This document shows, piece by piece, positions 32,321-39,649 of a DNA stretch of 64,000 nucleotides. The notes under the pieces were generated by a model. The model was not told the origin of the DNA, did not search any database, and was given only the letters and a program-made list of their open reading frames with translations. The translations under genes and the position numbers were made by a program. The DNA is from Streptomyces sp. MP131-18. Lineage in GTDB: Bacteria; Actinomycetota; Actinomycetes; Streptomycetales; Streptomycetaceae. The stretch's first letter is position 1. Every line of letters begins with the position of its first letter. The stretch spans positions 3,281,856-3,345,855 of the forward strand of contig NZ_LZNS01000001.1 of assembly GCF_001984575.1 (NCBI RefSeq), written 5' to 3'.

Positions 32321-33766
32321 ATGGGTGCGGGGCGGGCGGTCGCGGTTGGCGGTGGGGTTGCCGGATGGCGCGGGCGGGAACGTCTGTCTGGGCTGTCGTG
32401 GGTGGAGCGGGACCTGGTTCGCGTGGCGCAGGAGCCGGGGTTCGGCCGGTGGCTGGAACAGATCAAGAGCACCGGAGGATGCGCACAGCCGGTGTATCTG
32501 GCGGGCCGTTCGACTGTCGTAGACGCTGGTTCGGGTGAGGTGCTGAGGCACTTCGACTCGGCGGGCGAGCCGGGCGGTCGTGTGGCTGTGCGGTGCGGGA
32601 ATCGGCGGGAGTCGCGGTGTGAGTCGTGTTCGCGGGAGCATGCCGGGGATACCTGGCATCTGGTCGCGGCGGGGCTTGCCGGGGGCAAGGGCGTGCCGTC
32701 TTCGGTGGTGGTGCATCCGCGTCTTTTGGTGACGCTGACGGCTCCGGGTTTCGGTGCGGTGCACCGGGCTGGGCGGTGTGTCCGTGCGGATGACCGGGTG
32801 TGTGAGCATGGGCGGCCGGTTGGCTGCGGGCGTCGGCACCCGGACGATGCCGGGCTGGTGGGTGAGCCGCTGTGCGGGGACTGTTACGACTACTCGGCGC
32901 ATGTGTTGTGGAACGCGATGCTGGGCGAGTTGTGGTCACGCACGGTTCGTGGGGTGCGGCGTGCCCTGGCTGCGGCCGGGGGTGTGCACCGTTCCCGGCT
33001 CGGCGAAGTCCTGCGGGTGTCCTTCGCGAAGGTTGCGGAGTACCAGAAGCGTGGCGCGGTCCATGTTCATGCAGTGGTCCGGCTGGACGGGCCGGACGGT
33101 CCCGGGAGTCCTCCGCCCGCCTGGGCGACGGCGGCCGTGCTTGATGCTGCGGTCCGCGCCGCCGTAGGCGCAGCAAGGGTGCGTACCCCGTACGCGCCTG
33201 AGGTGGGGGAGTTCACGTGTCGGTGGGGGCGGCAGCTCGATGTTCACCCCATCCTGGAGCGGTCGGCCGAATCTGGTGCCCTCTCGGGTGAGGCGGTGGC
33301 GGGGTATGTGGCGAAGTACACGTCCAAGTCCGTGGGCGATAGCGGGGGTTCGGACTATCCGGTCCGCTCCTGGGCCGACCTGGCCTCGCGGCGGGTCTCC
33401 GCGCACGTGCGGGCGCTCATGGCGGTCTGCTGGCGGCTCGGGGCGGTTGCTGAGTTGGCTGGGCTGCGGTTGCGGACGTGGTGTCACATGCTTGGCTTCC
33501 GGGGCCATGTGCTCACCAAGTCCCGCCGGTACTCGACGACGTTCACGGAGCTGCGGGGTGCGCGGGCGGCTTTCCGGTCGGCGTCTGTTGCCTGCGGGGA
33601 GGTGGTGACGGTTTCGGCCTGGCGGTTCGTCGGGGCGGGCCATTCCCCGGGTGAGGCGGAACTCGCTCGCGGTGTCTGGCTGGACCGGGTTGAGGCCCGA
33701 TGGGCGCTGGCGGCGGAAGCGGATCGTGGCGGGGGCGGGGGCTGGTGGGTGGGGCGCGGTGGGTAG
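32321..33766 (+). CDS. repSA: RepSA-like replication initiator of an integrative element
   Basis: 481 residues, similar to pSAM2-family rolling-circle initiators. Visible features are LSWVERDLVRVAQEPGFGRW at the conserved N-terminus, the Cys pairs in RCGNRRESRCESCSREH, the HUH-type metal motif in GAVHVHAVVRLDGPDG and the candidate nicking-Tyr motif VAGYVAKYTSKS. CHMLGFRGHVLTKSRRYSTT is the usual C-terminal block. About 25 N-terminal residues before the conserved part are doubtful because the best ribosome site serves another frame. The gene is strikingly G-rich on its coding strand. Confidence 0.85.
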   Translation: MGAGRAVAVGGGVAGWRGRERLSGLSWVERDLVRVAQEPGFGRWLEQIKSTGGCAQPVYLAGRSTVVDAGSGEVLRHFDSAGEPGGRVAVRCGNRRESRCESCSREHAGDTWHLVAAGLAGGKGVPSSVVVHPRLLVTLTAPGFGAVHRAGRCVRADDRVCEHGRPVGCGRRHPDDAGLVGEPLCGDCYDYSAHVLWNAMLGELWSRTVRGVRRALAAAGGVHRSRLGEVLRVSFAKVAEYQKRGAVHVHAVVRLDGPDGPGSPPPAWATAAVLDAAVRAAVGAARVRTPYAPEVGEFTCRWGRQLDVHPILERSAESGALSGEAVAGYVAKYTSKSVGDSGGSDYPVRSWADLASRRVSAHVRALMAVCWRLGAVAELAGLRLRTWCHMLGFRGHVLTKSRRYSTTFTELRGARAAFRSASVACGEVVTVSAWRFVGAGHSPGEAELARGVWLDRVEARWALAAEADRGGGGGWWVGRGG

Positions 33767-33815
33767 CGGCCGGCGTGGACAGGACCCCGGTGTGGTTGAA
33801 GCGGGTGCGGGAGTG

Positions 33816-33947
33816 GTGGGGGGTGAGGATGAAAGAGAGGTGTTCTTGGATGAGTGGCTGAGGGCGGCTGGGGTGCCGTCCCGGGAAGTGGTGGAGCGGT
33901 TGCGTGACCTGCTGCCTGGGGATGCCCGGGACCCTCTTGAGGAGTGA
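33816..33947 (+). CDS. Small hypothetical protein after repSA, 43 residues
   Basis: From GTG 33816 (or 33813) it reads an acidic start (GGEDEREVFLDEWLRAAG) and a helical end (VVERLRDLLPGDARDPLEE). The composition is protein-like although the segment is short. It lies where an excisionase gene is often found in these elements but has no winged-helix pattern, so I do not call it Xis. Confidence 0.4.
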   Translation: MGGEDEREVFLDEWLRAAGVPSREVVERLRDLLPGDARDPLEE

Positions 33948-33973
33948 GGGCACCGGGCATCCGCGCCGGGTGA

Positions 33974-35548
33974 TCAGGTGGGCGGGGCCGGTTCCGGGTT
34001 CGTGTCCGGCGTCGTGGTGTAGGAGATCCGGTGCAGGACACCGGACTTGCCTTCCCGGCGCCGGATGCGGACTTCCCCCAGAGCGGCGGGGGAGAAGATC
34101 AGGCGGGCTGCTTCGCGGCGGGCGGTCAGCTCGATACGGGCCCACCGCTCGGCGATGTCCTGCCCCGGGGCGACGAGAGACCGGATGGTGGAGGGCATCG
34201 CGGCGGCCTGCTGCCGGGCCTCCAACGCGGCGATGTCCGCGGTGATGCCGTCCAGCGTCTTCGCGATCATCAGCGCTTCGGCTGCTGTCTTCGTCTGGGT
34301 GCTTTCACACACGGCCTTTTCCGCGCGTAATTCGGCAAGTTGTGCGCGCACGCGGGCGTCCCGCGCGTCGTCCGTGGGCGGCGCGGCGAAATCCCGGTAG
34401 ATGGCATCTGAGGCGAGATACCGCAGGAGCGCCCCGGGGTTGTGCACGTCGCCGATGAGCACGGCATCAACGGCGGCCTTGCTGATCTGGACGCATTGCC
34501 GCCGCAGGCATACATAGACTGCGTCGGGCATGTCCGGCCGCTTCACCCGCAACGGGCCCGCGCACACGTCGCACCGGATAACCGAAGTGAGTACGTGAAC
34601 CGCGCGGCCGTGACGGTAGGTGCGTCGGGCGGGGTCCGCAAGAATCTTCTGGACCTTCCAGAAGACCTCGGGAGATACGAGCGGTTCCCATATGGCCCCG
34701 GTGATCTGTGGATTTTTCACCCCGCGTCGCCGTACCGGTTCCCCGTCTATCTCGTTGGGGATGTGCACTCTTAACCCGGCGTATGCGTAGGTTTTCGCCA
34801 TTCCAAGTAGGCGCTGGTGCGTGAACGGGCGTCCCCTGTGTGTGAGGTATCCGCGTTTCGCGAGATACCGTTCAATGCGCTTGAACGAGATGCCCCTCAC
34901 GAGAGCATGGAAGAGGATCTTGGGAACGCGGGCGGCGGGCCGGTCCTCGACCCAGTTGACAAGGTCGCCCGTGGCCTGGTCGTACACCGGACGGAAGCCG
35001 TAGGGAGCGGGACCGTACGGCCGCCCCACCCTGGCGAGCCTGCGGGCCGTCCGCTTGATCCGCTCGCTCGTCTCGAACGAGCTGTACTCGCCCTTGTTCG
35101 CCTCGTCATACAGCACGCTCCGGTCACGGCCGTTCCTCGGGTCGTACAGCCGCTCATGAGAGGTGACGAAAATCCGTACCCGCTTCTCGGCGCATACTTC
35201 GATCAACTGCACCCACTCCGTCATCTGACGGCTTCCTCGCGACGCCTCCCACAGGACGAGTATCTGCGCGCCGAACAGATCGCTTTTCAGGTCGTTCATC
35301 AGGCGCCCGAAATCCTCGCGTTGCTTCCGTGCGTAACGCGACGCCGACAGATCATTGTCCGTGTAAGGCTCCCCGGAAATCGTGATCCCGTGCTCGGCTG
35401 CGATCTCCTTGTTTTCGCCGTGCTGCTCGGTGACACTGCGCTTCTGGCCGGACCTGTCCTGGGACACCCTGAGGTATTCCCGCCCGGTAAGGGTGAGATG
35501 CTGACTGATCCGGGGCTGTGATGCCTCGATTGCTGCCGTCGTGTTCAT
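33974..35548 (-). CDS. Large serine recombinase (site-specific integrase)
   Basis: 524 residues. The N-terminal resolvase domain begins EYLRVSQDRSGQKRSVTEQ with the catalytic Ser in RVSQD (about residue 29) and continues ILVLWEASRGSRQMTEWV. The recombinase domain includes GRPYGPAPYGFRPV and LVSPEVFWKVQKIL. A zinc ribbon has CDVC, then CLRRQC near residue 360, followed by a coiled-coil region, as in phiC31-type integrases. It probably integrates the element carrying repSA. ATG 35548 follows an A/T-rich promoter-like stretch with a TTCTC...GAGAA inverted repeat at 35558-35576. Confidence 0.9.
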   Translation of the reverse strand: MNTTAAIEASQPRISQHLTLTGREYLRVSQDRSGQKRSVTEQHGENKEIAAEHGITISGEPYTDNDLSASRYARKQREDFGRLMNDLKSDLFGAQILVLWEASRGSRQMTEWVQLIEVCAEKRVRIFVTSHERLYDPRNGRDRSVLYDEANKGEYSSFETSERIKRTARRLARVGRPYGPAPYGFRPVYDQATGDLVNWVEDRPAARVPKILFHALVRGISFKRIERYLAKRGYLTHRGRPFTHQRLLGMAKTYAYAGLRVHIPNEIDGEPVRRRGVKNPQITGAIWEPLVSPEVFWKVQKILADPARRTYRHGRAVHVLTSVIRCDVCAGPLRVKRPDMPDAVYVCLRRQCVQISKAAVDAVLIGDVHNPGALLRYLASDAIYRDFAAPPTDDARDARVRAQLAELRAEKAVCESTQTKTAAEALMIAKTLDGITADIAALEARQQAAAMPSTIRSLVAPGQDIAERWARIELTARREAARLIFSPAALGEVRIRRREGKSGVLHRISYTTTPDTNPEPAPPT

Positions 35549-35586
35549 GCCTCCATTTTCTCAATTCCCAAGAGAATAGGCCACTA

Positions 35587-35679
35587 TTAAGGCGGCTTTC
35601 CCTCCCCACGCCGGACGGTCGCCGCGTCGATCTCTATCGAGACCAGTACGCCGAGCGGTTGGTGCAAGTAGCCGCTCAT
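35587..35679 (-). CDS. Tiny coupled reading frame before the integrase, 30 residues
   Basis: ATG 35677-35679 overlaps the stop of the 47-residue gene as ATGA. It reads MSGYLHQPLGVLVSIEIDAA and a short basic tail. No known family. It ends 38 bases before the integrase start, so it might act as a coupling or leader frame. Confidence 0.35.
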   Translation of the reverse strand: MSGYLHQPLGVLVSIEIDAATVRRGEGKPP

Positions 35680-35819
35680 GAGTTCGTCAACCGTTTCAGG
35701 TGCTCGTCGATCCGCTTGCTCAGCTCGGCCAGTGCCGTATGGAGATCTTCCTCTCGACCGTCGCCCTCGTCGCCCTTGTCGCCACCGGACGCGGGCGGAC
35801 GTTCTTCCGAGTCTGTCAT
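35676..35819 (-). CDS. Small charged protein upstream of the integrase, 47 residues
   Basis: The N-terminal half is acidic and Gly-rich (MTDSEERPPASGGDKGDEGD). The C-terminal half is a helix (LHTALAELSKRIDEHLKRL) with a heptad-like pattern suited to dimerisation. Its ATG overlaps the end of a further open frame (…LLPYERIGWQVTLR, stop at 35816-35818) for which I find no good start. It may regulate or assist the integrase; function unknown. Confidence 0.45.
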   Translation of the reverse strand: MTDSEERPPASGGDKGDEGDGREEDLHTALAELSKRIDEHLKRLTNS

Positions 35820-35963
35820 CTCAAGGTCACCTGCCAACCGATCCGTTCATAGGGAAGCAGCACGCGCGAGCCGCGCGCCCGCTGCGGAACGCCTGTTTGC
35901 CACCGCCGACGTTCCTTCGCTGTCGTGCCACCAGTGAACGGCGCGACAGCCAGTGCCGGCAGT

Positions 35964-36020
35964 GTTCGCAAGGGGGTTCACGTAGTCGCCGGGTTCATCG
36001 GGCGTTCGCGGGGGTTCGCA
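35964..36020. promoter_or_regulatory. Cluster of five GTTC(A/G)C-like motifs upstream of the TPR regulator
   Basis: GTTCGCA (35964), GTTCACG (35976), GTTCATC (35993), GTTCGCG (36004) and GTTCGCA (36014), several preceded by G runs, spaced 10-17 bases apart. They lie within 115 bases of the regulator start and match the GTTCACG repeats near the ATPase gene at 29241. They are likely binding sites for this or a related regulator. Confidence 0.5.
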
Positions 36021-36076
36021 CGTGAAGTCGTGACAGGATGGCCACCCAGCGTCATCTCGCCGCCTGCGGAGGGACC

Positions 36077-37447
36077 GTGACCAAGAGGCCCAACCACCGG
36101 CTCGCCGCGCTCATGGCGGAAGCCGGAGTCTCGAACAAGGGACTCGCCCGGCGCGTCCAGGATGTCGCGGCACGGCACGGGGCAGCCGTGGGGACCACGC
36201 ATGTCGCCGTGCAGCGCTGGCTCAACGGCAGTGGCATCCAGCCGCAGACGGCTGTCTTCCTCGCCGCAGCCCTCACCGAGAAGCTGCGGCGCAGGATCAC
36301 CAACACCGATCTGGGGTTCACCGTTCCGTCACCCGGCCAGGCGCACCTCGCCGCGGGGAACGGCTACGCCGACACCCCGCCGGAAGCCCTCGGCATCATG
36401 GAAGGGCTGACACGGATCAGCCCAGACGCTCGAAACGGTGACCTGCTCGGCGATTCGGAAGTCAACTCCGCCGTGCTGTCCTGGCTCGTCTCCCGGCCGG
36501 ACGGCTTGCCACCGGCTGCCGCAGACGCACGCCGAGTGAGTATGCGCGACGTCGCAGCCATCCGGGCGGCGGCCGGAATGTTCATGCAACTCGACTTCGA
36601 GTTCGGCGGCGGCCACGGCCACCGTGCGCTGCGGCACTACTTCCGCGAAGACGTCCTGCCGCTGCTGCGGGCCGGATACAGCGACAAGGTCGGCCGCGCC
36701 CTGTTCGGCGCCGCCGCCGAGATCGCCCAACTCCTGGCCTGGACCGCCTACGACACCGGCAACCATGCACTCGCCGACCGCTACCTGATGGGCACACTGC
36801 GGCTCACCCAAGTCGTGGACGACCGCATGATGGGCGCCCGCATCCTGGCGAACATGAGCCATCAGGCCAACTACCTCGGACAGGCTCCGCGCGCCGTGCG
36901 CCTGGCCCGCGCCTCGGTCGAAGGCGGCAAGGACCGCGCGACACCGCGGGCCATGGCCTTGTACTCCGCCCACGAGGCCCGCGCCCTGTCCACCGCCGGA
37001 GACATCAAAGGTGCCTGCCTGGCAATGAGCGAGGCTGAACGTCACTTCGAGCGCGCCGACAGTGGTGACGATCCCGACTGGCTCGCCTACATGGATGAGG
37101 CCGAGTTGACCGGCGAGTTCTGTCACTGCTTCCGAGACCTGAAGCGGGGCGAAGAAGCCGTGCGATTCGCCGAACGCGCCGTCACGCTCACCGATCCGAA
37201 GTACGCGCGGACCCTCGGCTTCTGCCGCCTGGTGCTGGCACAGAGCCACCTCCTCAACGGCGACCTCGAAGGGTCTGTTGCCACCGCCGCACTGGCCGTG
37301 GAGGCCGGTGACGCCCTCCAGTCCACCCGATTCCAGCGCTACGTCACCGACTACCAGCGCGAGGTCTCCTCACACGCCAGCCATCCGGCCGTCCGCGACC
37401 TCAACGAACGCGTCCGCATCGCGCTGGCCGAGATGGACGACGAGTAA
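36077..37447 (+). CDS. Transcriptional regulator with TPR domain
   Basis: 456 residues. An N-terminal helix-turn-helix-like region (RLAALMAEAGVSNKGLARRV, then VAVQRWLNGSGIQPQTAVFL) precedes a long helical segment with tetratricopeptide-type pairs (LADRYLMGTLRLTQVVDD, ALYSAHEARALSTAGD). Streptomyces has many such proteins, often next to anti-sigma-like ATPases or APH-like genes, as here. GTG 36077 was chosen to match family N-termini although GGAGGG is only three bases upstream; ATG 36038 is the alternative. Confidence 0.75.
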   Translation: MTKRPNHRLAALMAEAGVSNKGLARRVQDVAARHGAAVGTTHVAVQRWLNGSGIQPQTAVFLAAALTEKLRRRITNTDLGFTVPSPGQAHLAAGNGYADTPPEALGIMEGLTRISPDARNGDLLGDSEVNSAVLSWLVSRPDGLPPAAADARRVSMRDVAAIRAAAGMFMQLDFEFGGGHGHRALRHYFREDVLPLLRAGYSDKVGRALFGAAAEIAQLLAWTAYDTGNHALADRYLMGTLRLTQVVDDRMMGARILANMSHQANYLGQAPRAVRLARASVEGGKDRATPRAMALYSAHEARALSTAGDIKGACLAMSEAERHFERADSGDDPDWLAYMDEAELTGEFCHCFRDLKRGEEAVRFAERAVTLTDPKYARTLGFCRLVLAQSHLLNGDLEGSVATAALAVEAGDALQSTRFQRYVTDYQREVSSHASHPAVRDLNERVRIALAEMDDE

Positions 37448-37452
37448 CCGGC

Positions 37453-38370
37453 CTAACCCGGCTGCCAGTCCCGCGGCGCGGCATCGTCCCGCAGGGAGGC
37501 GATCCGCCGCGCGTACTCCTCGGCCACGGCCCGGCTCTCCCCGACGTTCTGCATCAGCCACGTCGTCATGCGGAACTCCTGGATACCGCGCAGCACGCCG
37601 AACCCCTCCCAGTCCACCAGGTCCCGGCCGTACGCGGCGACGAAGTCGGCGTACTGCTCACGCGACTGCCACCCAAGGCTGTGGTGCTCGGTGGCCGTGA
37701 CCATCAGATCCCACTCCGGATGGTCGAAGCTGAAGTTTTCGAAGTCGATCAGCAGGACACGCCCGGAGCGGTCCACCATCAGGTTCTGAACATGCGCATC
37801 ACCATGCACCGGCCCCCTGACCGACTCGAATGACAGCCCGGCCAGCCGCTCCCGCAGCTCCCACCCACGCTTGCGCAGAAACGACCGGTCATCCTCGGGT
37901 ATCCCTACCGCCCGGTCCACCCGCAGCTCCGTCCGACCGAACGCATCATGCGCCGGCAGTTCGAGAACGTCTGGCGGCGTCAACGAGTGCAGGTCCCGCA
38001 ACACCCCACCCAACTCCCCGTAGGTCGCCTTCCGTTCCCCCTCCCTGATCAGCTGCCAGAGGGTCACCGGGTGCCCCTCCACCACAAGCGGCTGCTTCAC
38101 ATCCTCGACCACCCTTGCCGCGGGAAACCCCTCCCCCGCCAACCACCGAGATACCGCCACCTCGTTCCGCACCGACGCCAGGTACTCCACCGACCGCGCC
38201 ACCCGCACGATTACCGGACGCGAGGCAAGCCGAAACAGCGCGTTCTCCCCAAACCGGATCAACTCCGCGCCGTCCCCACGCATCCCAGCCATACGGCATG
38301 CCGCCGACATCACCCGCCATGCCGCCTCGGACGAGAACTCCTCGTACCCCCACGCCCCGGCAGACGACAT
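37453..38370 (-). CDS. Aminoglycoside phosphotransferase-fold protein
   Basis: 305 residues of APH/choline-kinase fold. The catalytic loop is VRGPVHGDAHVQNLMVDRSG (HGDxxxxN) and the metal-binding Asp follows in VLLIDFENFSFDHPEWDL. The nucleotide-binding part (VIVRVARSVEYLASVRNEVA) is near residue 60. Members often phosphorylate unknown small molecules; real aminoglycoside resistance is unlikely from this context. It is convergent with the TPR regulator, five bases apart. ATG 38370 has GGGAG upstream. Confidence 0.8.
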   Translation of the reverse strand: MSSAGAWGYEEFSSEAAWRVMSAACRMAGMRGDGAELIRFGENALFRLASRPVIVRVARSVEYLASVRNEVAVSRWLAGEGFPAARVVEDVKQPLVVEGHPVTLWQLIREGERKATYGELGGVLRDLHSLTPPDVLELPAHDAFGRTELRVDRAVGIPEDDRSFLRKRGWELRERLAGLSFESVRGPVHGDAHVQNLMVDRSGRVLLIDFENFSFDHPEWDLMVTATEHHSLGWQSREQYADFVAAYGRDLVDWEGFGVLRGIQEFRMTTWLMQNVGESRAVAEEYARRIASLRDDAAPRDWQPG

Positions 38371-38502
38371 GCTTAAACCAACTCCCTCGGACGATCCGCA
38401 GCCACAGGCCACCAGGTCAGGCGGCGGCGCCGGTGGTGACCAGGCCGACCGTACCCACTGGACCGAACCCCCAGCATGCGGTGGGACCGACGGATGCCAT
38501 CA

Positions 38503-39330
38503 TCACCATGAACGCTTCAAAACCCTGTCATACTCTTCATGAAAAGCCCTCTCAGCTTCCGGGTCAATAGCTATAGGGAAATTCAAGGTAATCTCTATCC
38601 GCAGCTCAGGGTCATGCAGATCCATGGTCGAGAATCGGTCAAATTGCTCAACGGCGGAGTCCACGAAATTTCGAAAGTCAAGGGCTGGCCTGTCGGCATA
38701 CGAAGCAGCCAACTGAAAAAGCCGGGCCAGTTTCGCCGGAACTTTACAAGACCGCATATCAATGGCCCAGTCCATGAAGCCGTCATAAACCCCTAGAAGC
38801 CGCTTAGCGTTGTGCTCGATCAGTACGGCATCCCCCGGCTCTCCCGAAGGGCCGAACATTTTTTCCTGCATCTCCGGCGCGAGCCAATACATGATGCTTT
38901 CCCCGATCTGCCCGAGCCAGCCGAACGCGTCGGGGATGTAGGCAACAGCCTCCTCAACGCTCGGCAGGTAGTGACCGCGCCCTTGGGAGCCAACGCCTTG
39001 GTCTAGTCGCTTTGTCTCTAGGGATTGAACGCCAAGGCAGAGGTGTCCCGCCCAGGACAGGTACTCCCACATCGGAGGGCGGTCACCAAGGATGTCGGAA
39101 AGCTCCTCGGATGTTTGAGGAACCCTAGGCGCCCCGGACCGCTCAGGGCCAGGCTGAGCCTCTCGTTGAGGGCTCCCGCCATCGCCCCCCTCGGCGTAAT
39201 AGATATTCAGCGTCACAGGGCCATTGAACTGGCCCGCTTGCAGCACAGGGCCGGTCGCTGATCCCGAGAAGTCATTTCTCACAGACGAAGGGTTCAACGC
39301 CCGTTCTCTGCCAGCGTCCCGCTCAGTCAC
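38503..39330 (-). CDS. Protein with N-terminal amyloid-signalling-like motif and uncharacterised C-terminal region
   Basis: 275 residues, GTG start overlapping the upstream stop (GTGA). Residues about 19-41 read NDFSGSATGPVLQAGQFNG followed by PVTL. This matches the N-x-(F/V)SG...(V/L)QAG...G-x-V pattern of actinomycete amyloid-signalling motifs (BASS, related to the RHIM core), which recruit effectors to NLR-like or protease partners. After an acidic linker, residues 80-275 are a helical region rich in Trp, Tyr and Leu (MWEYLSWAGHLCLG, FGWLGQIGESIMYWLAPEM) with no family I recognise. Base composition is visibly more A/T-rich than neighbouring core genes, suggesting acquisition. Function is inferred only. 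Confidence 0.6.
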   Translation of the reverse strand: MTERDAGRERALNPSSVRNDFSGSATGPVLQAGQFNGPVTLNIYYAEGGDGGSPQREAQPGPERSGAPRVPQTSEELSDILGDRPPMWEYLSWAGHLCLGVQSLETKRLDQGVGSQGRGHYLPSVEEAVAYIPDAFGWLGQIGESIMYWLAPEMQEKMFGPSGEPGDAVLIEHNAKRLLGVYDGFMDWAIDMRSCKVPAKLARLFQLAASYADRPALDFRNFVDSAVEQFDRFSTMDLHDPELRIEITLNFPIAIDPEAERAFHEEYDRVLKRSW

Positions 39331-39554
39331 CATTCGCCAACAGCTCCCTTCGGGAACCACTCGTCGCCCGGAAAGAGCAGATTACTCCACGACGCGCCGA
39401 GAGACAGACCGATAGACAAGATCGCGAGGCACGTGACTGCCCCTCCCACGGCTTCGGTGAACACGGAACTCCACGCCCGGAACGTGACACCTGCGTCCGA
39501 TGCGGTGCGGTCGCCACGGCGGCCGTCCTCCGGCGGAGGGCCGGAACTGTACAC
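39327..39554 (-). CDS. Small single-helix membrane protein, coupled to the motif protein
   Basis: 75 residues from GTG 39552-39554. A hydrophilic N-terminus of about 35 residues is followed by one transmembrane helix (VGGAVTCLAILSIGLSLGAS) and a short tail ending KGAVGEW. Its TGA overlaps the start of the downstream motif protein, so the two are a coupled unit. It could be a membrane anchor, toxin-like pore or partner for the downstream protein; nothing in the sequence decides. Confidence 0.55.
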   Translation of the reverse strand: MYSSGPPPEDGRRGDRTASDAGVTFRAWSSVFTEAVGGAVTCLAILSIGLSLGASWSNLLFPGDEWFPKGAVGEW

Positions 39555-39598
39555 AGTCGGACACCAGATGAACGGCCGCCCACGCTCCCGTCCATATG

Positions 39599-39634
39599 CC
39601 GCTGCCCCGACCGGGGTTCCGGGCGGGGCAGCGG
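39599..39634. terminator. Terminator hairpin downstream of the symporter gene
   Basis: Arms CCGCTGCCCC (39599-39608) and GGGGCAGCGG (39625-39634), with an inner CCGG/CCGG pairing in the loop. It lies 16 bases past the symporter stop. Confidence 0.7.
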
Positions 39635-39649
39635 GCCGGGGGTGGAGTG

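Noticed and set aside
33651..33947. 98-codon frame after repSA as an excisionase
   Set aside because: Only its last third is protein-like, and no winged-helix pattern of Xis is present; kept only as a 43-residue hypothetical gene.
37453..38370. Aminoglycoside resistance gene
   Set aside because: The APH fold is shared by many non-resistance kinases, and there is no resistance or biosynthesis context.
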